This document shows, piece by piece, positions 47,083 through 55,658 of a DNA stretch of 64,000 bases (positions are counted from its first letter, which is position 1; each line of letters starts with the position of its first letter). The notes beneath the pieces are model-generated. The model made no database searches, was not told the DNA's origin, and saw nothing but the letters and a program-made list of their open reading frames with translations. Location of the stretch: the NCBI RefSeq assembly GCF_900156155.1, contig NZ_FTMD01000007.1, positions 202,952 to 266,951 on the forward strand. Direction: 5' to 3'. This stretch comes from Aromatoleum tolulyticum (lineage in GTDB: Bacteria > Pseudomonadota > Gammaproteobacteria > Burkholderiales > Rhodocyclaceae). The translations under genes and the position numbers were made by a program.

Positions 47083-47151
47083 ATGGTTCAGGGCTGGCGA
47101 CGCCTCGTCGCGCGCGGCGGGGCAGCGGACGGCGGCGGGAGTCTGGCATGA
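47083..47151 (+). CDS. 22-codon leader frame coupled to hupK
   Basis: ATG at 47083 with a strong AAGGAG ribosome site six bases upstream, reading MVQGWRRLVARGGAADGGGS LA and a TGA that overlaps the hupK ATG (47148). hupK has no ribosome site of its own at this distance, so the short frame may act by translational coupling. It could be a degenerate remnant of the rubredoxin-like gene found here in some hydrogenase loci, but no Cys motif remains. Little else lies in the 46946-47082 stretch. Confidence 0.4.
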   Translation: MVQGWRRLVARGGAADGGGSLA

Positions 47152-48269
47152 GCCCGGACGGCAGGATTCGCCTGCGCGCGATCCGCGACGGCCGCCGCAT
47201 CAGCGGCGTGCGGGTGGAGAACCCGCGGCCGCAGGCCGCACAGGCGCTCGTCGGGCGCAGCGTCGAGGAAGCGGTCAAGCTCGTGCCGGCGCTTTTCAGC
47301 CTGTGTTCGCGCGCGCAGGGTATCGCGGCGATCGCGGCGTGCGTCGCCGCCGGGGCGCAGAATCTCGCCCGCGCCGAAGCGTGGGCCGAGGAGCGCGCGC
47401 TCGCGACGGAAATCGCGCAGGAGCACCTGTGGCGCCTGATGCTCGACTGGCCGAAACTGTTCGGCCATTCGCCGCGCACCGACCGTTTCGTGGAATTGCA
47501 CCGGCGCCTGGGGCTGTGCGGCGAAGCGCGCGCCGCCTACGAACTGGGCGGCGATCTGCTTGATCTGGTGGTCGTCGAACTGCTCACCGGCTTCTTCCGT
47601 GCCGCCCGAGAGCCCAGCGGCCTGCGCGAATTCGTCGAACGCGCGCGGCGGGGCGGCTCGATCGGCGCGGCGCTCGCGGACCTGATCGAGATGGGGTCCT
47701 CGACCCCGGAAGGGGAGGCCGTGCCGCTGCTGCCGGCACTCGCCGCGGGCGCCTGGGCGCACGAGCTGGGCGGCGTGCCGTCCGCGGACTTCTGCGCCGC
47801 GCCGACGCTGTTCGGCCGCGCGCACGAGACGGGCGTGCTCGCGCGCCACGCCGGGTCGATGATGGTGCGCAACCTGCTCGCGCATCGCCACCGCATCGCC
47901 GCGCGCCTTTTCGCACGTGTCGTGGATCTCTCGGACTGCGCGAGCCGCCTGCGCCATCCGCTCGCGTCCGACATGCCGGTGCTGGTCGATGCCGCGCCGC
48001 TGGGCGAAAACGCGGGCCTCGCCTGCGTCGAGACCGCGCGCGGCCTGCTGATGCATGCGGTGCGCCTCGACGGCGAGCGCATTGCCGAGTACGCGATCGT
48101 TGCGCCGACCGAGTGGAACTTCCACGCCGACGGCCCCTTCGTGCGCGAAGGCAGCGGCTGGGAGGCGGAATCCGACGACGCTGCGCTGCTGCGCCTGAAG
48201 GCGCTGGTGCTGTCGCTGGATCCCTGCGTCGAGTACGAGATCGCGATCGAGGACCTGGCCGGTGCATGA
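47148..48269 (+). CDS. hupK: hydrogenase expression/formation protein HupK (HoxV family)
   Basis: 373 residues. HupK proteins are degenerate relatives of the hydrogenase large subunit: RVENPRPQAAQALVGRSVEEAVKLVPALFSLCSRAQGIAA mirrors the N-terminal region with a lone Cys, and EYAIVAPTEWNFHADGPF plus SLDPCVEYEIAIED mirrors the C-terminal nickel region with only one of the Cys residues. It is thought to be a scaffold where the Fe(CN)2CO centre is passed to the large subunit. The start overlaps the leader frame; the end overlaps hypA. Confidence 0.85.
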   Translation: MSPDGRIRLRAIRDGRRISGVRVENPRPQAAQALVGRSVEEAVKLVPALFSLCSRAQGIAAIAACVAAGAQNLARAEAWAEERALATEIAQEHLWRLMLDWPKLFGHSPRTDRFVELHRRLGLCGEARAAYELGGDLLDLVVVELLTGFFRAAREPSGLREFVERARRGGSIGAALADLIEMGSSTPEGEAVPLLPALAAGAWAHELGGVPSADFCAAPTLFGRAHETGVLARHAGSMMVRNLLAHRHRIAARLFARVVDLSDCASRLRHPLASDMPVLVDAAPLGENAGLACVETARGLLMHAVRLDGERIAEYAIVAPTEWNFHADGPFVREGSGWEAESDDAALLRLKALVLSLDPCVEYEIAIEDLAGA

Positions 48270-48603
48270 GATGTCGCTCGCCGAGAGCGTGCGCGGCATC
48301 GTCGAGGATGCGGCGACCGCGCAGGGCGCGACGCGCGTGAGGACGATCGTGCTCGAGATCGGCGAGCTGTCGTCGGTCGAGGTCGAGGCGCTGCGCTTCT
48401 GCCTCGACGTGGTGCTGCGCGACTCGCTGGCGGACGGCGCGACGATCGAGATCGAGGCGGTCGCGGGCGTAGGCTGGTGCCTCGCGTGCGATCGCAGCGT
48501 GCCGCTGGCGCAGCGCTACGACCCGTGTCCGCACTGCGGCGGCTATCAGGTAAGACCGACCGGCGGGACCGAGATGCGGGTCAAGGAAATCGAAGTCGAT
48601 TGA
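48262..48603 (+). CDS. hypA: hydrogenase nickel insertion protein HypA
   Basis: 113 residues. The start must be the GTG at 48262, because it gives [10 protein letters not shown] with His2, the nickel ligand; the later ATG (48271) would lose it. The zinc site is [20 protein letters not shown]. HypA works with HypB to load nickel into the large subunit. It overlaps the end of hupK by eight bases. Confidence 0.93.
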   Translation: MHEMSLAESVRGIVEDAATAQGATRVRTIVLEIGELSSVEVEALRFCLDVVLRDSLADGATIEIEAVAGVGWCLACDRSVPLAQRYDPCPHCGGYQVRPTGGTEMRVKEIEVD

Positions 48604-48649
48604 AGGGATGATGCGGCCTTCGCGGTCGCGGACGAGGTGGAGCAGGGCG

Positions 48650-49597
48650 ATGTGTACGGTGTGCGGTTGCGGGGCGGGAGAAGTGAATATCGGCGGCGCG
48701 GGGCGGGCGAAAGCCGCGCGCGCGCAGGGCGGCGCGACGCGCGCGTGGAAGGCCGTAAACACGGCGCCCCCAGCGGTCGAAGGCGCGCTGCCTGAACCCG
48801 TCTCCGTGGACGCCCGCGAGGACACCCACATCCACAGCGGCGATCACCACCTGCACTTCGGCGCCGGCCCGGCCCACGCCCATGCGCCCGGTCTCACGCA
48901 GTCGCAGATGGTCAAGATCGAACGCGACATCCTCGGCAAGAACGACGCCCGTGCCGACGAAAACCGGCGTCACCTCGCCGCGCGCGGCATCTTCGCGCTG
49001 AATCTCGTCTCCAGCCCCGGCTCGGGCAAGACCACGCTGCTCGTGCGCACGCTCACCGAGCTTGCCGGCCGCGTGCCCGCCGCGGTGATCGAAGGCGACC
49101 AGCAGACCGAGTTCGACGCCGAGCGCATCCGCGCGACCGGCGTGCCGGCGCTGCAGATCAACACCGGCAAGGGCTGCCATCTTGACGCCGACATGGTGGG
49201 CCGCGCGCTCGCGCAGATGGCGCTCGCCGACGAAAGCCTGCTGCTGATCGAAAACGTCGGCAACCTCGTGTGCCCGGCCGCCTTCGACCTCGGCGAGGCG
49301 CACAAGGTCGCGATCCTGTCGGTGACCGAGGGCGAGGACAAGCCCTTGAAGTACCCCGACATGTTCGCCGCGGCCGACCTGATGCTGCTGAACAAGGTCG
49401 ACCTGCTGCCGCATCTGACTTTCGACGTCGAGCGCGCGATCGGCTACGCGCGCCGCGTGAACCCGGCGATCGAGGTGATCCGGACCTCGTCTACGACTGG
49501 CGAGGGCATCGCCGATTGGCTCGCATGGCTGGAGCGGGGGATGGCGAAGGCGCGGGTGTCGAAGACGCAGGCTTCGCTTGGCGAGCAGGTGGATTAA
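48650..49597 (+). CDS. hypB: hydrogenase nickel incorporation GTPase HypB
   Basis: 315 residues. N-terminal high-affinity nickel motif MCTVCGCG, then a moderate His-rich segment ([18 protein letters not shown]), then the GTPase with P-loop [40 protein letters not shown] (metal-binding Cys and His) and NKVDLLPH. The start is fixed by the MCxxCGC motif. It is followed by an R3 repeat. Confidence 0.95.
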   Translation: MCTVCGCGAGEVNIGGAGRAKAARAQGGATRAWKAVNTAPPAVEGALPEPVSVDAREDTHIHSGDHHLHFGAGPAHAHAPGLTQSQMVKIERDILGKNDARADENRRHLAARGIFALNLVSSPGSGKTTLLVRTLTELAGRVPAAVIEGDQQTEFDAERIRATGVPALQINTGKGCHLDADMVGRALAQMALADESLLLIENVGNLVCPAAFDLGEAHKVAILSVTEGEDKPLKYPDMFAAADLMLLNKVDLLPHLTFDVERAIGYARRVNPAIEVIRTSSTTGEGIADWLAWLERGMAKARVSKTQASLGEQVD

Positions 49598-49656
49598 GGG
49601 GATGTTTCCGGAGATGAATCCCTCCGTCCGTCGGCCACGATGGAAAGCGGACACGA

Positions 49657-49696
49657 CCGTTCGCCCCGAGCCTGTCGAAGGGCTCGGCCCGAACGG
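49657..49696. repeat. R3 repeat, copy c (hypB-hypF gap)
   Basis: A short version of about 40 bases: CCGTTCGCCCCGAGCCTGTC, GAAGGG, then CTCGGCCCGAACGG. The right arm has lost part of the CTTCGACAGG seen in copies a and b. Confidence 0.7.
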
Positions 49697-49714
49697 CATC
49701 ATGGCTGGCACAGC

Positions 49715-50863
49715 ATGAACTTCTCCGACCTCCCGCCCTTCGCAGCGCCCGCGATTCCGCTCGCACTCGCTGGCCCGCCCGTGTTCGCGTTCGGCGCGTG
49801 GTTCAAGAATGCCTTGTGTCGCGCGCAGGACGGTGTGGCGTTGATGAGCGAAACCGTCGGCGACCTCGACAGCCCGGAAGCGTGCAAGCGCATGGACGCG
49901 CTCGCCGAGGCGCTGCTCGCGTCCGGCGCCCCCGCGGCGATCGCGCACGACCTGCATCCCGATTTCCATTCCTCCCGCCGCGCGTGCGAGTTGGCTGCAC
50001 GCCTGGGCGTGCCGGCGATTCCCGTGCAGCATCACCACGCACACGTCGCTGCCGTGCTGGCGGAGAACGGGCACCCCGGCCCCGCGCTGGGGCTCGCGCT
50101 CGACGGCGTGGGCCTCGGCACCGACGGCACGGCCTGGGGAGGTGAGCTGCTCAGCGTCGAAGGCGCGTCCTTCGAGCGCCTCGGCCATCTCGCGCCGCTG
50201 CCGCTCGCCGGGGGGGACCGCGCCGCGCGCGAACCGTGGCGCATGGCGGCCGCCGTGCTGCATCGCGCCGGCCGCGCCGACGAAATCGCGAGCCGCTTCG
50301 CCGCGCAGCCCGCCGCGGCGATGCTCGCGCAACTCCTCGACCGCGCGGCACTGTGCCCGCGCACGTCCAGTCTCGGCCGCGTGTTCGATGCTGCCGCGGG
50401 GCTCTTGGACCTGTGCCCGGTGATGCAGTTCGAGGCCGAAGCCGCGATCGCGCTTGAACGTGCGGCGGCCGGATACCTCGACCGCGGCGGCGATCTGCCC
50501 GCCGAGGCCGACGGATGGATCATCGACGGGGCAGGGCGGCTCGACCTGATGCCGCTTCTCGTCGCGTTGGCGGACGAGCCGGACGCCGCCCGCGGCGCCG
50601 CGCGCTTCCACGTGACGCTCGCCACCGCGCTTGCAGACTGGATCGCGCAGGCCGTCGCGCGCACCGGGCTCGATGTTGTCGCCCTCTCCGGCGGTTGTCT
50701 GCACAACCGTATCCTGTCGCAGCGTCTCGGCGCTGCGCTGCGTGAACGCGGACTCACGGTGCTTGAAGCGCAGCACCTGTCGCCCGGCGACGCCGGCCTC
50801 GCGTTGGGGCAGGCGTGGGTCGCGATTCATCACCTGATGGCCGGGGAATGCCGTGCATCGTAG
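49715..50863 (+). CDS. hypF: short HypF, C-terminal (Kae1-like) half only
   Basis: 382 residues, about half of a full HypF (roughly 750). It holds only the Kae1/TobZ-like carbamoyl-transfer half: VQHHHAHVAAVLAENG, LALDGVGLGTDGTAWGGELL and ALSGGCLHNRILSQRL. The acylphosphatase domain, the two zinc fingers and the YrdC domain that makes carbamoyl-adenylate are missing, and no remnant of them is visible upstream in the short gap. A similar short HypF is known in Cupriavidus necator (HypF1). HypF starts cyanide ligand synthesis with HypE. The TAG stop is supplied by the R2 repeat that follows. Confidence 0.87.
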   Translation: MNFSDLPPFAAPAIPLALAGPPVFAFGAWFKNALCRAQDGVALMSETVGDLDSPEACKRMDALAEALLASGAPAAIAHDLHPDFHSSRRACELAARLGVPAIPVQHHHAHVAAVLAENGHPGPALGLALDGVGLGTDGTAWGGELLSVEGASFERLGHLAPLPLAGGDRAAREPWRMAAAVLHRAGRADEIASRFAAQPAAAMLAQLLDRAALCPRTSSLGRVFDAAAGLLDLCPVMQFEAEAAIALERAAAGYLDRGGDLPAEADGWIIDGAGRLDLMPLLVALADEPDAARGAARFHVTLATALADWIAQAVARTGLDVVALSGGCLHNRILSQRLGAALRERGLTVLEAQHLSPGDAGLALGQAWVAIHHLMAGECRAS

Positions 50864-50956
50864 GGCGGGAGCTGCGCAGCGAATCCCGCCGACGGGGCGT
50901 GGCGCGACTTTCGGCCTTTGGCGGCGGGATGCGCCTTCGGCTTCTCCCGCCCTACG
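50860..50956. repeat. R2 repeat, copy c (hypF-hypC gap)
   Basis: About 97 bases from CGTAGGGCGGGAGCTGCGCAGC to CTTCTCCCGCCCTACG, with internal GAATCCCGCC and GGCGGGATGCGCC. The TAG at 50861-50863 ends hypF. Confidence 0.8.
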
Positions 50957-51011
50957 CAGTGCCATGCCCGGCCCGCGTACTGCATCGACCACCGATTCCA
51001 AGGAATGAAAG

Positions 51012-51278
51012 ATGTGCCTCGCCATCCCCGCCCGCATCGTCGAACTGCTGCCCGGTGACGCCTGCCGTGTCGACCTGGGCGGCGTGCGCAAGGAAATCTC
51101 GCTCGCGCTGGTCGACGGCGCCGCGGTCGGCGACTACGTGATCGTGCATGTCGGCTACGCGCTGTCGAAGCTCGACCAGGACGAGGCGGAGCAGACCCTC
51201 GCCCTCTTCGCCGAAGCCGGCCTCGCCGGCCCCGCCGGCCCCGCGCTCGCGGCCGCTTCCGAAGAAGGGGCGGCATGA
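51012..51278 (+). CDS. hypC: hydrogenase assembly chaperone HypC
   Basis: 88 residues: [34 protein letters not shown], with Cys2 and the canonical fold, followed by [23 protein letters not shown]. It partners HypD in building the Fe(CN)2CO unit. An AAGGAATGAAAG ribosome region precedes the ATG, and the stop overlaps the hypD start. The tail is Ala/Pro-rich. Confidence 0.95.
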   Translation: MCLAIPARIVELLPGDACRVDLGGVRKEISLALVDGAAVGDYVIVHVGYALSKLDQDEAEQTLALFAEAGLAGPAGPALAAASEEGAA

Positions 51279-52426
51279 AGTACGTCGATGAGTTCCGCGA
51301 CGGCGCGCTCGCCGCCAAGCTCGCCGGCGCGATCGCGCGCGAGGCCGACCCCGGCCGCAACTACGCCTTCATGGAATTCTGCGGCGGCCACACGCACGCG
51401 ATCTCGCGCTACGGCGTCACCGACCTGCTGCCGGCCAACGTGCGCATGATCCACGGCCCCGGCTGCCCCGTGTGCGTGCTGCCGATCGGCCGCATCGACA
51501 TGGCGATCCGGCTCGCGCTGTCCCGTCCCGAGGTGACGATCTGCACCTACGGCGACTGCTTGCGCGTACCGGCGTCCGACGGCCTGTCGCTCTTGAAGGC
51601 CAAGGCGCGCGGCGCCGACATCCGCATGGTGTATTCGGCGGCCGATGCACTGGCGCTCGCGCAGAAGATGCCCGAACGCGAAGTCGTGTTCTTCGCGATC
51701 GGCTTCGAGACGACGACCCCGCCCACCGCGCTGGTACTGCGCCAGGCCCAGGCGCTGCAACTCGCGAACTTCAGCGTGCTGTGCAACCACGTGCTGACAC
51801 CGTCGGCGATCCTGACGATCCTCGAATCGCCCGAAGTGCGCGAGCTTGGCACCGTGCCGCTCGATGGCTTCATCGGCCCCGCGCATGTATCGACGATCAT
51901 CGGCAGCCGCCCCTACGCCTTCTTCGCCGAGGAATACCGCAAGCCCGTCGTGATCGCCGGCTTCGAGCCGCTCGACGTGATGCAGGCGATCCGCATGCTG
52001 ATCCGGCAGGTGAACGAAGGCCGCGCCGAGGTCGAGAACGAGTTCACGCGCGCCGTGACCGAGGACGGCAACCTCAAGGCGCAGGCGCTGGTGTCGGAGG
52101 TCTTCGAGCTGCGCCGCAGCTTCGAATGGCGCGGGCTGCGCGAGGTGCCGTATTCCGCACTGAGGATCCGCGCGCCTTTCGCCCAATGGGATGCGGAAGC
52201 CAGGTTCGGCCTCGAATTCGTCTCCGTCCCCGACAACCGCGCCTGCGAATGCGGCGCGATCCTGCGCGGCGTGAAGACGCCGACCGACTGCAAGCTGTTC
52301 GGCACCGTGTGCACGCCCGAGAACCCGATGGGCTCATGCATGGTGTCTTCCGAAGGCGCCTGCGCGGCGCACTACAACTACGGGCGCTTCCGGGATGTCC
52401 CGGTCGTCGCCGGGACGACACGATGA
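51275..52426 (+). CDS. hypD: hydrogenase Fe-ligand assembly protein HypD
   Basis: 383 residues. Active-site motifs: [15 protein letters not shown] (Cys for the iron), [10 protein letters not shown] (redox Cys pair), and [13 protein letters not shown]. The C-terminal 4Fe-4S motif is spread over [32 protein letters not shown]. It reduces thiocyanate formed on HypE and attaches cyanide to iron with HypC. Coupled to hypC and hypE by ATGA overlaps. Confidence 0.95.
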   Translation: MKYVDEFRDGALAAKLAGAIAREADPGRNYAFMEFCGGHTHAISRYGVTDLLPANVRMIHGPGCPVCVLPIGRIDMAIRLALSRPEVTICTYGDCLRVPASDGLSLLKAKARGADIRMVYSAADALALAQKMPEREVVFFAIGFETTTPPTALVLRQAQALQLANFSVLCNHVLTPSAILTILESPEVRELGTVPLDGFIGPAHVSTIIGSRPYAFFAEEYRKPVVIAGFEPLDVMQAIRMLIRQVNEGRAEVENEFTRAVTEDGNLKAQALVSEVFELRRSFEWRGLREVPYSALRIRAPFAQWDAEARFGLEFVSVPDNRACECGAILRGVKTPTDCKLFGTVCTPENPMGSCMVSSEGACAAHYNYGRFRDVPVVAGTTR

Positions 52427-53487
52427 GCCTCGCCTCCCCCGTCAAGAAGGGCTACGTGCGCCCGCTGGACCTCAAGCACGGCCGCGTCGACATGGGCCAC
52501 GGCGCCGGCGGCCGCGCGATGGCGCAGCTGATCTCCGAACTCTTCGCCGGCGCTTTCGCCAACGAACACCTCGAACGCGGCGACGACGCGGCGGTGCTGC
52601 CGGCCCCCGTGCCGGGCGAACGCCTCGTCGTCGCGACCGACGCCCACGTCGTGAGCCCGCTGTTCTTCCCCGGCGGCGACATCGGCTGCCTGTCCGTGCA
52701 TGGCACGATCAACGACCTCGCGGTAATGGGCGCGCGCCCGCTGTATCTCGCCGCGAGCTTCATCCTCGAGGAAGGCTTCCCGCTCGCCGAGCTCGCGCGC
52801 ATCGTCGCGTCGATGGCGCAGGCGTCGCGCGAAGCCGGCGTGCCCGTCGTCACCGGCGACACCAAGGTCGTCGAGCAGGGCAAGGGCGACGGCGTCTTCA
52901 TCACGACCACCGGCGTCGGCGCACTGCCTTCGGGGCGCGAGATCGGCGGTGCCAACGCCCGCCCCGGCGACGCGATCCTCGTCTCCGGCACCCTCGGCGA
53001 CCACGGCATGGCGATCATGGCGCAACGCGAATCGCTCGCCTTCGACTCCGAAATCGCCTCCGACACCGCCGCGCTGCACGGTCTCATCGCCGCGATGCTC
53101 GACGCGGTCCCGACGATCCGCGTGCTGCGCGACCCGACACGTGGGGGACTGGCGACGACACTGAACGAGATCGCGACCCAGTCCGGCGTCGGCATGGAAC
53201 TCGACGAAGCAGTGATCCCCGTCCAGCCCCAGGTCGCCGCCGCCTGCGAACTGCTGGGCCTCGATCCGCTGTACGTCGCGAACGAAGGCAAGCTGATCGC
53301 GATCTGCCCGGCCGACGACGCCGATCGCCTCCTTGCCGCGATGCGCGCCCATCCGCTGGGCGAGCGCGCGGCTCGCATCGGCACCGTCACCGCCGACCCG
53401 AACGCCTTCGTCCAGATCCGCACCACGTTCGGAGGCCGGCGGATGGTGGACTGGCTGTCGGGTGAGCAGTTGCCGAGGATTTGTTGA
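52423..53487 (+). CDS. hypE: carbamoyl dehydratase HypE
   Basis: 354 residues, AIR synthase-like fold: MGHGAGGRAMAQLI, NDLAVMGARPLYLA, VVTGDTKVVEQG, and the C-terminal PRIC with the catalytic Cys that carries the carbamoyl then cyano group. It works with HypF and HypD. It starts in an overlap with hypD. A long composite repeat (R4 copy b) separates it from hoxX. Confidence 0.95.
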   Translation: MSLASPVKKGYVRPLDLKHGRVDMGHGAGGRAMAQLISELFAGAFANEHLERGDDAAVLPAPVPGERLVVATDAHVVSPLFFPGGDIGCLSVHGTINDLAVMGARPLYLAASFILEEGFPLAELARIVASMAQASREAGVPVVTGDTKVVEQGKGDGVFITTTGVGALPSGREIGGANARPGDAILVSGTLGDHGMAIMAQRESLAFDSEIASDTAALHGLIAAMLDAVPTIRVLRDPTRGGLATTLNEIATQSGVGMELDEAVIPVQPQVAAACELLGLDPLYVANEGKLIAICPADDADRLLAAMRAHPLGERAARIGTVTADPNAFVQIRTTFGGRRMVDWLSGEQLPRIC

Positions 53488-53540
53488 TCGGGATGGAAGA
53501 CGTGATCGGGAGATTGTTCGCACTGCTGTCAGGGGCTCCG

Positions 53541-53714
53541 ATCCCCCTCCCCTTCAAGGGGAGGGCTGGGGTGGGGATGGGTTTCCGCTCCGCCGGGAAA
53601 CAACCCATCCCCATCCTGTCCGTCCCAGGGCTGGCTTTGCACAGCCAGCCCGCTTGGACGGCGCGAAGCGGTGCTTCGCGAAACCCCGTCCTCGCCCCCT
53701 TGAAGGGGAAGGGA
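53541..53714. repeat. R4 repeat, copy b, composite (hypE-hoxX gap)
   Basis: Left part CCCTCCCCTTCAAGGGGAGG and TGGGGATGGGTT; right part AACCCATCCCCATCC and CCCCCTTGAAGGGGAAGGG. Between the halves lie a second perfect hairpin (GGGCTGGCT / AGCCAGCCC) and GCGAAGCGGTGCTTCGCG. The arms match copy a, so a different palindrome seems to have inserted into the element. Confidence 0.7.
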
Positions 53715-53741
53715 CCGTCTTATTGAGTTCCGAGTTCTCCA

Positions 53742-55658
53742 ATGCGCATCCTGCTTCTGACCCACAGCTTCAACAGCCTCACGCAGCGGCTTTTCGCCGA
53801 ACTCACGGCCGACGGACACGAGCTATCGGTCGAATTCGACATCGCCGACCGTGTCGCCGAGGAAGCCGTCGCGCTGTTCCGCCCCGACCTGATCCTCGCC
53901 CCCTTCCTCAAGCGTGCTGTCCCCGAATCCATCTGGTCGCACCACCTCACGCTGATCGTGCATCCCGGCATCGTCGGCGACCGCGGCCCGTCTGCGCTCG
54001 ACTGGGCGATCACGAACGACGAGACGGAGTGGGGCGTCACCGTGCTGCAGGCCGAAGCGGCGATGGACGCCGGCCCGGTGTGGGCAAGCGTCCGCTTCCG
54101 GATGCGCGAGGCCACGAAAGCGAGCCTCTACCGCAACGAAGTCACGGCCGCCGCGCTACAGGCGGTCAGATCCGCCATCCAGGCCGTCCCGCGCTGGCGC
54201 GAAGGGCAATGGACGCCAACACCGCTCGCGCACATCCTCGAACACGCAGCCAGCGCCACAAATCAAAACGCCGAACACAACGCAAGCTCGTCCAGCCCCG
54301 CACACGGCAGCCCCCTTCGGGCGGTGTTTCGTGCCGAGGCGTCCGCCACGCGTCCAACGAGGCGCGAGACAGCGCCCGGAGGGGGCGGTTTAGCAGCACC
54401 ACAGCTCACTGTCGGCATCGAACGCCCGCTACTGAAACAGTCCGACCGAAAAATCGACTGGACGCACGACAGTACAGCGACGATCCTGCAAAAACTCCGC
54501 GCCGCCGACGGCTTCCCCGGCGTCGCCGACGCCTTGTTCGACACGCCCTGCCATCTCTTCGACGCCCATCCCGCGACCGCCGACGAAGCCCGTCCGGCAA
54601 CACCCGGCGTAGCTATAGCCCGCCGCGACGGCGCCATCCTCCGCACAACGGTCGACGGCGCCGTGTGGATCGGACACGTCAAACGCGCCGACAGCGACCA
54701 CCCCTTCAAGCTCCCCGCGACTGCCGCCTTCGCCGCCGAAGCGGCCGAACTCCCCGAACTTCAGGTCCCGCTGCACCGGGAGGCAAGCGACGCCCGCTGG
54801 AGCGAACTCCGCTACCGCGAAAGCCCCGACGGCACGACCGGCTTCCTCGCCTTCGACTTCTACAACGGCGCGATGGCCACCGACCAGTGCCAACGCCTCA
54901 CCGCCGCGATTCGATTCGCCCGTTCCCGCCCCACCCGCGTCCTCGTCCTCGAAGGCGGGCGCGACTTCTGGTCCAACGGCATCCACCTCAACCGCATCGA
55001 AGCCGCCGCCTCGCCCGCCGACGAATCCTGGGCCAACATCAACGCGATGAACGACGTCTGCCTCGCGCTGCTGACGCTCACCGACCGCCTCACGGTCGCC
55101 GCGCTGCGCGGCAATGCCGGGGCAGGGGGCTGCTTCCTCGCGCTCGCCGCGGATCTCGTTTGGGCGCGCGACGGCATCGTCATGAACCCGCATTACAAGA
55201 ACATGGGCAACCTGTTCGGCTCCGAATACTGGACCTACCTGCTGCCGCGCCGCGTCGGCATTGACGCCGCCCGCCGCATCATGGGCAACCGCCTGCCGCT
55301 CCTCGCGCGCGCCGCCCGCGCCGCGGGCCTCGTCGACGCGACCTTCAGCGCCGATCTGGCGACCTTCGAAACCGAAGTCGCCCGCCACGCCGCCGCGCTC
55401 GCGGCCGACCCGACGCTCGCCGAGCGCATCGCTGCAAAGACCGCCTGTCGCGCCACCGACGAAGCCCAAAAGCCGCTCGCCGCCTACCGCGAAGAGGAAC
55501 TCGCCGCGATGCGCCGCAACTTCTACGGCTTCGACCCCAGCTACCACGTCGCGCGCTACCATTTCGTGATGAAGAGCCCGCAATCCTGGACCCCGCGCCA
55601 CCTCGCCCGCCACCGCGACCTCGGCTGGCGCGTGCCGGGGGAGGTCGAAGCGGCATGA
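53742..55658 (+). CDS. hoxX: hydrogenase maturation factor HoxX (HypX), CO-ligand synthesis
   Basis: 638 residues. The N-terminal half is a formyltransferase-like domain (MRILLLTHSFNSLTQRLFAE, HPGIVGDRGPSALDWAI), then a C-terminal formyltransferase subdomain (QSDRKIDWTHDSTATILQKL), and a crotonase domain (EGGRDFWSNGIHLNRIEAA, GNAGAGGCFLALAADLVWARD, NPHYKNMGNLFGSEYW). HoxX makes the CO ligand of the active site from a formyl donor when oxygen is present. Residues about 190-216 (AVFRAEASATRPTRRETAPG) come from an R5 repeat that lies in frame inside the gene, with nearby low-complexity NQNAEHNASSSS. The stop overlaps the hoxA start. Confidence 0.9.
   Translation: MRILLLTHSFNSLTQRLFAELTADGHELSVEFDIADRVAEEAVALFRPDLILAPFLKRAVPESIWSHHLTLIVHPGIVGDRGPSALDWAITNDETEWGVTVLQAEAAMDAGPVWASVRFRMREATKASLYRNEVTAAALQAVRSAIQAVPRWREGQWTPTPLAHILEHAASATNQNAEHNASSSSPAHGSPLRAVFRAEASATRPTRRETAPGGGGLAAPQLTVGIERPLLKQSDRKIDWTHDSTATILQKLRAADGFPGVADALFDTPCHLFDAHPATADEARPATPGVAIARRDGAILRTTVDGAVWIGHVKRADSDHPFKLPATAAFAAEAAELPELQVPLHREASDARWSELRYRESPDGTTGFLAFDFYNGAMATDQCQRLTAAIRFARSRPTRVLVLEGGRDFWSNGIHLNRIEAAASPADESWANINAMNDVCLALLTLTDRLTVAALRGNAGAGGCFLALAADLVWARDGIVMNPHYKNMGNLFGSEYWTYLLPRRVGIDAARRIMGNRLPLLARAARAAGLVDATFSADLATFETEVARHAAALAADPTLAERIAAKTACRATDEAQKPLAAYREEELAAMRRNFYGFDPSYHVARYHFVMKSPQSWTPRHLARHRDLGWRVPGEVEAA
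54311..54388. repeat. R5 repeat, copy a, in frame inside hoxX
   Basis: 78 bases (26 codons) with inverted ends CCCCCTTCGGGCG and CGCCCGGAGGGGGCGG and the core GTGCCGAGGCGTCCGCCACG. Copy b, also 78 bases, is at 57259. The length is a multiple of three and it has no stop in the hoxX frame, so hoxX stays open. Confidence 0.8.
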
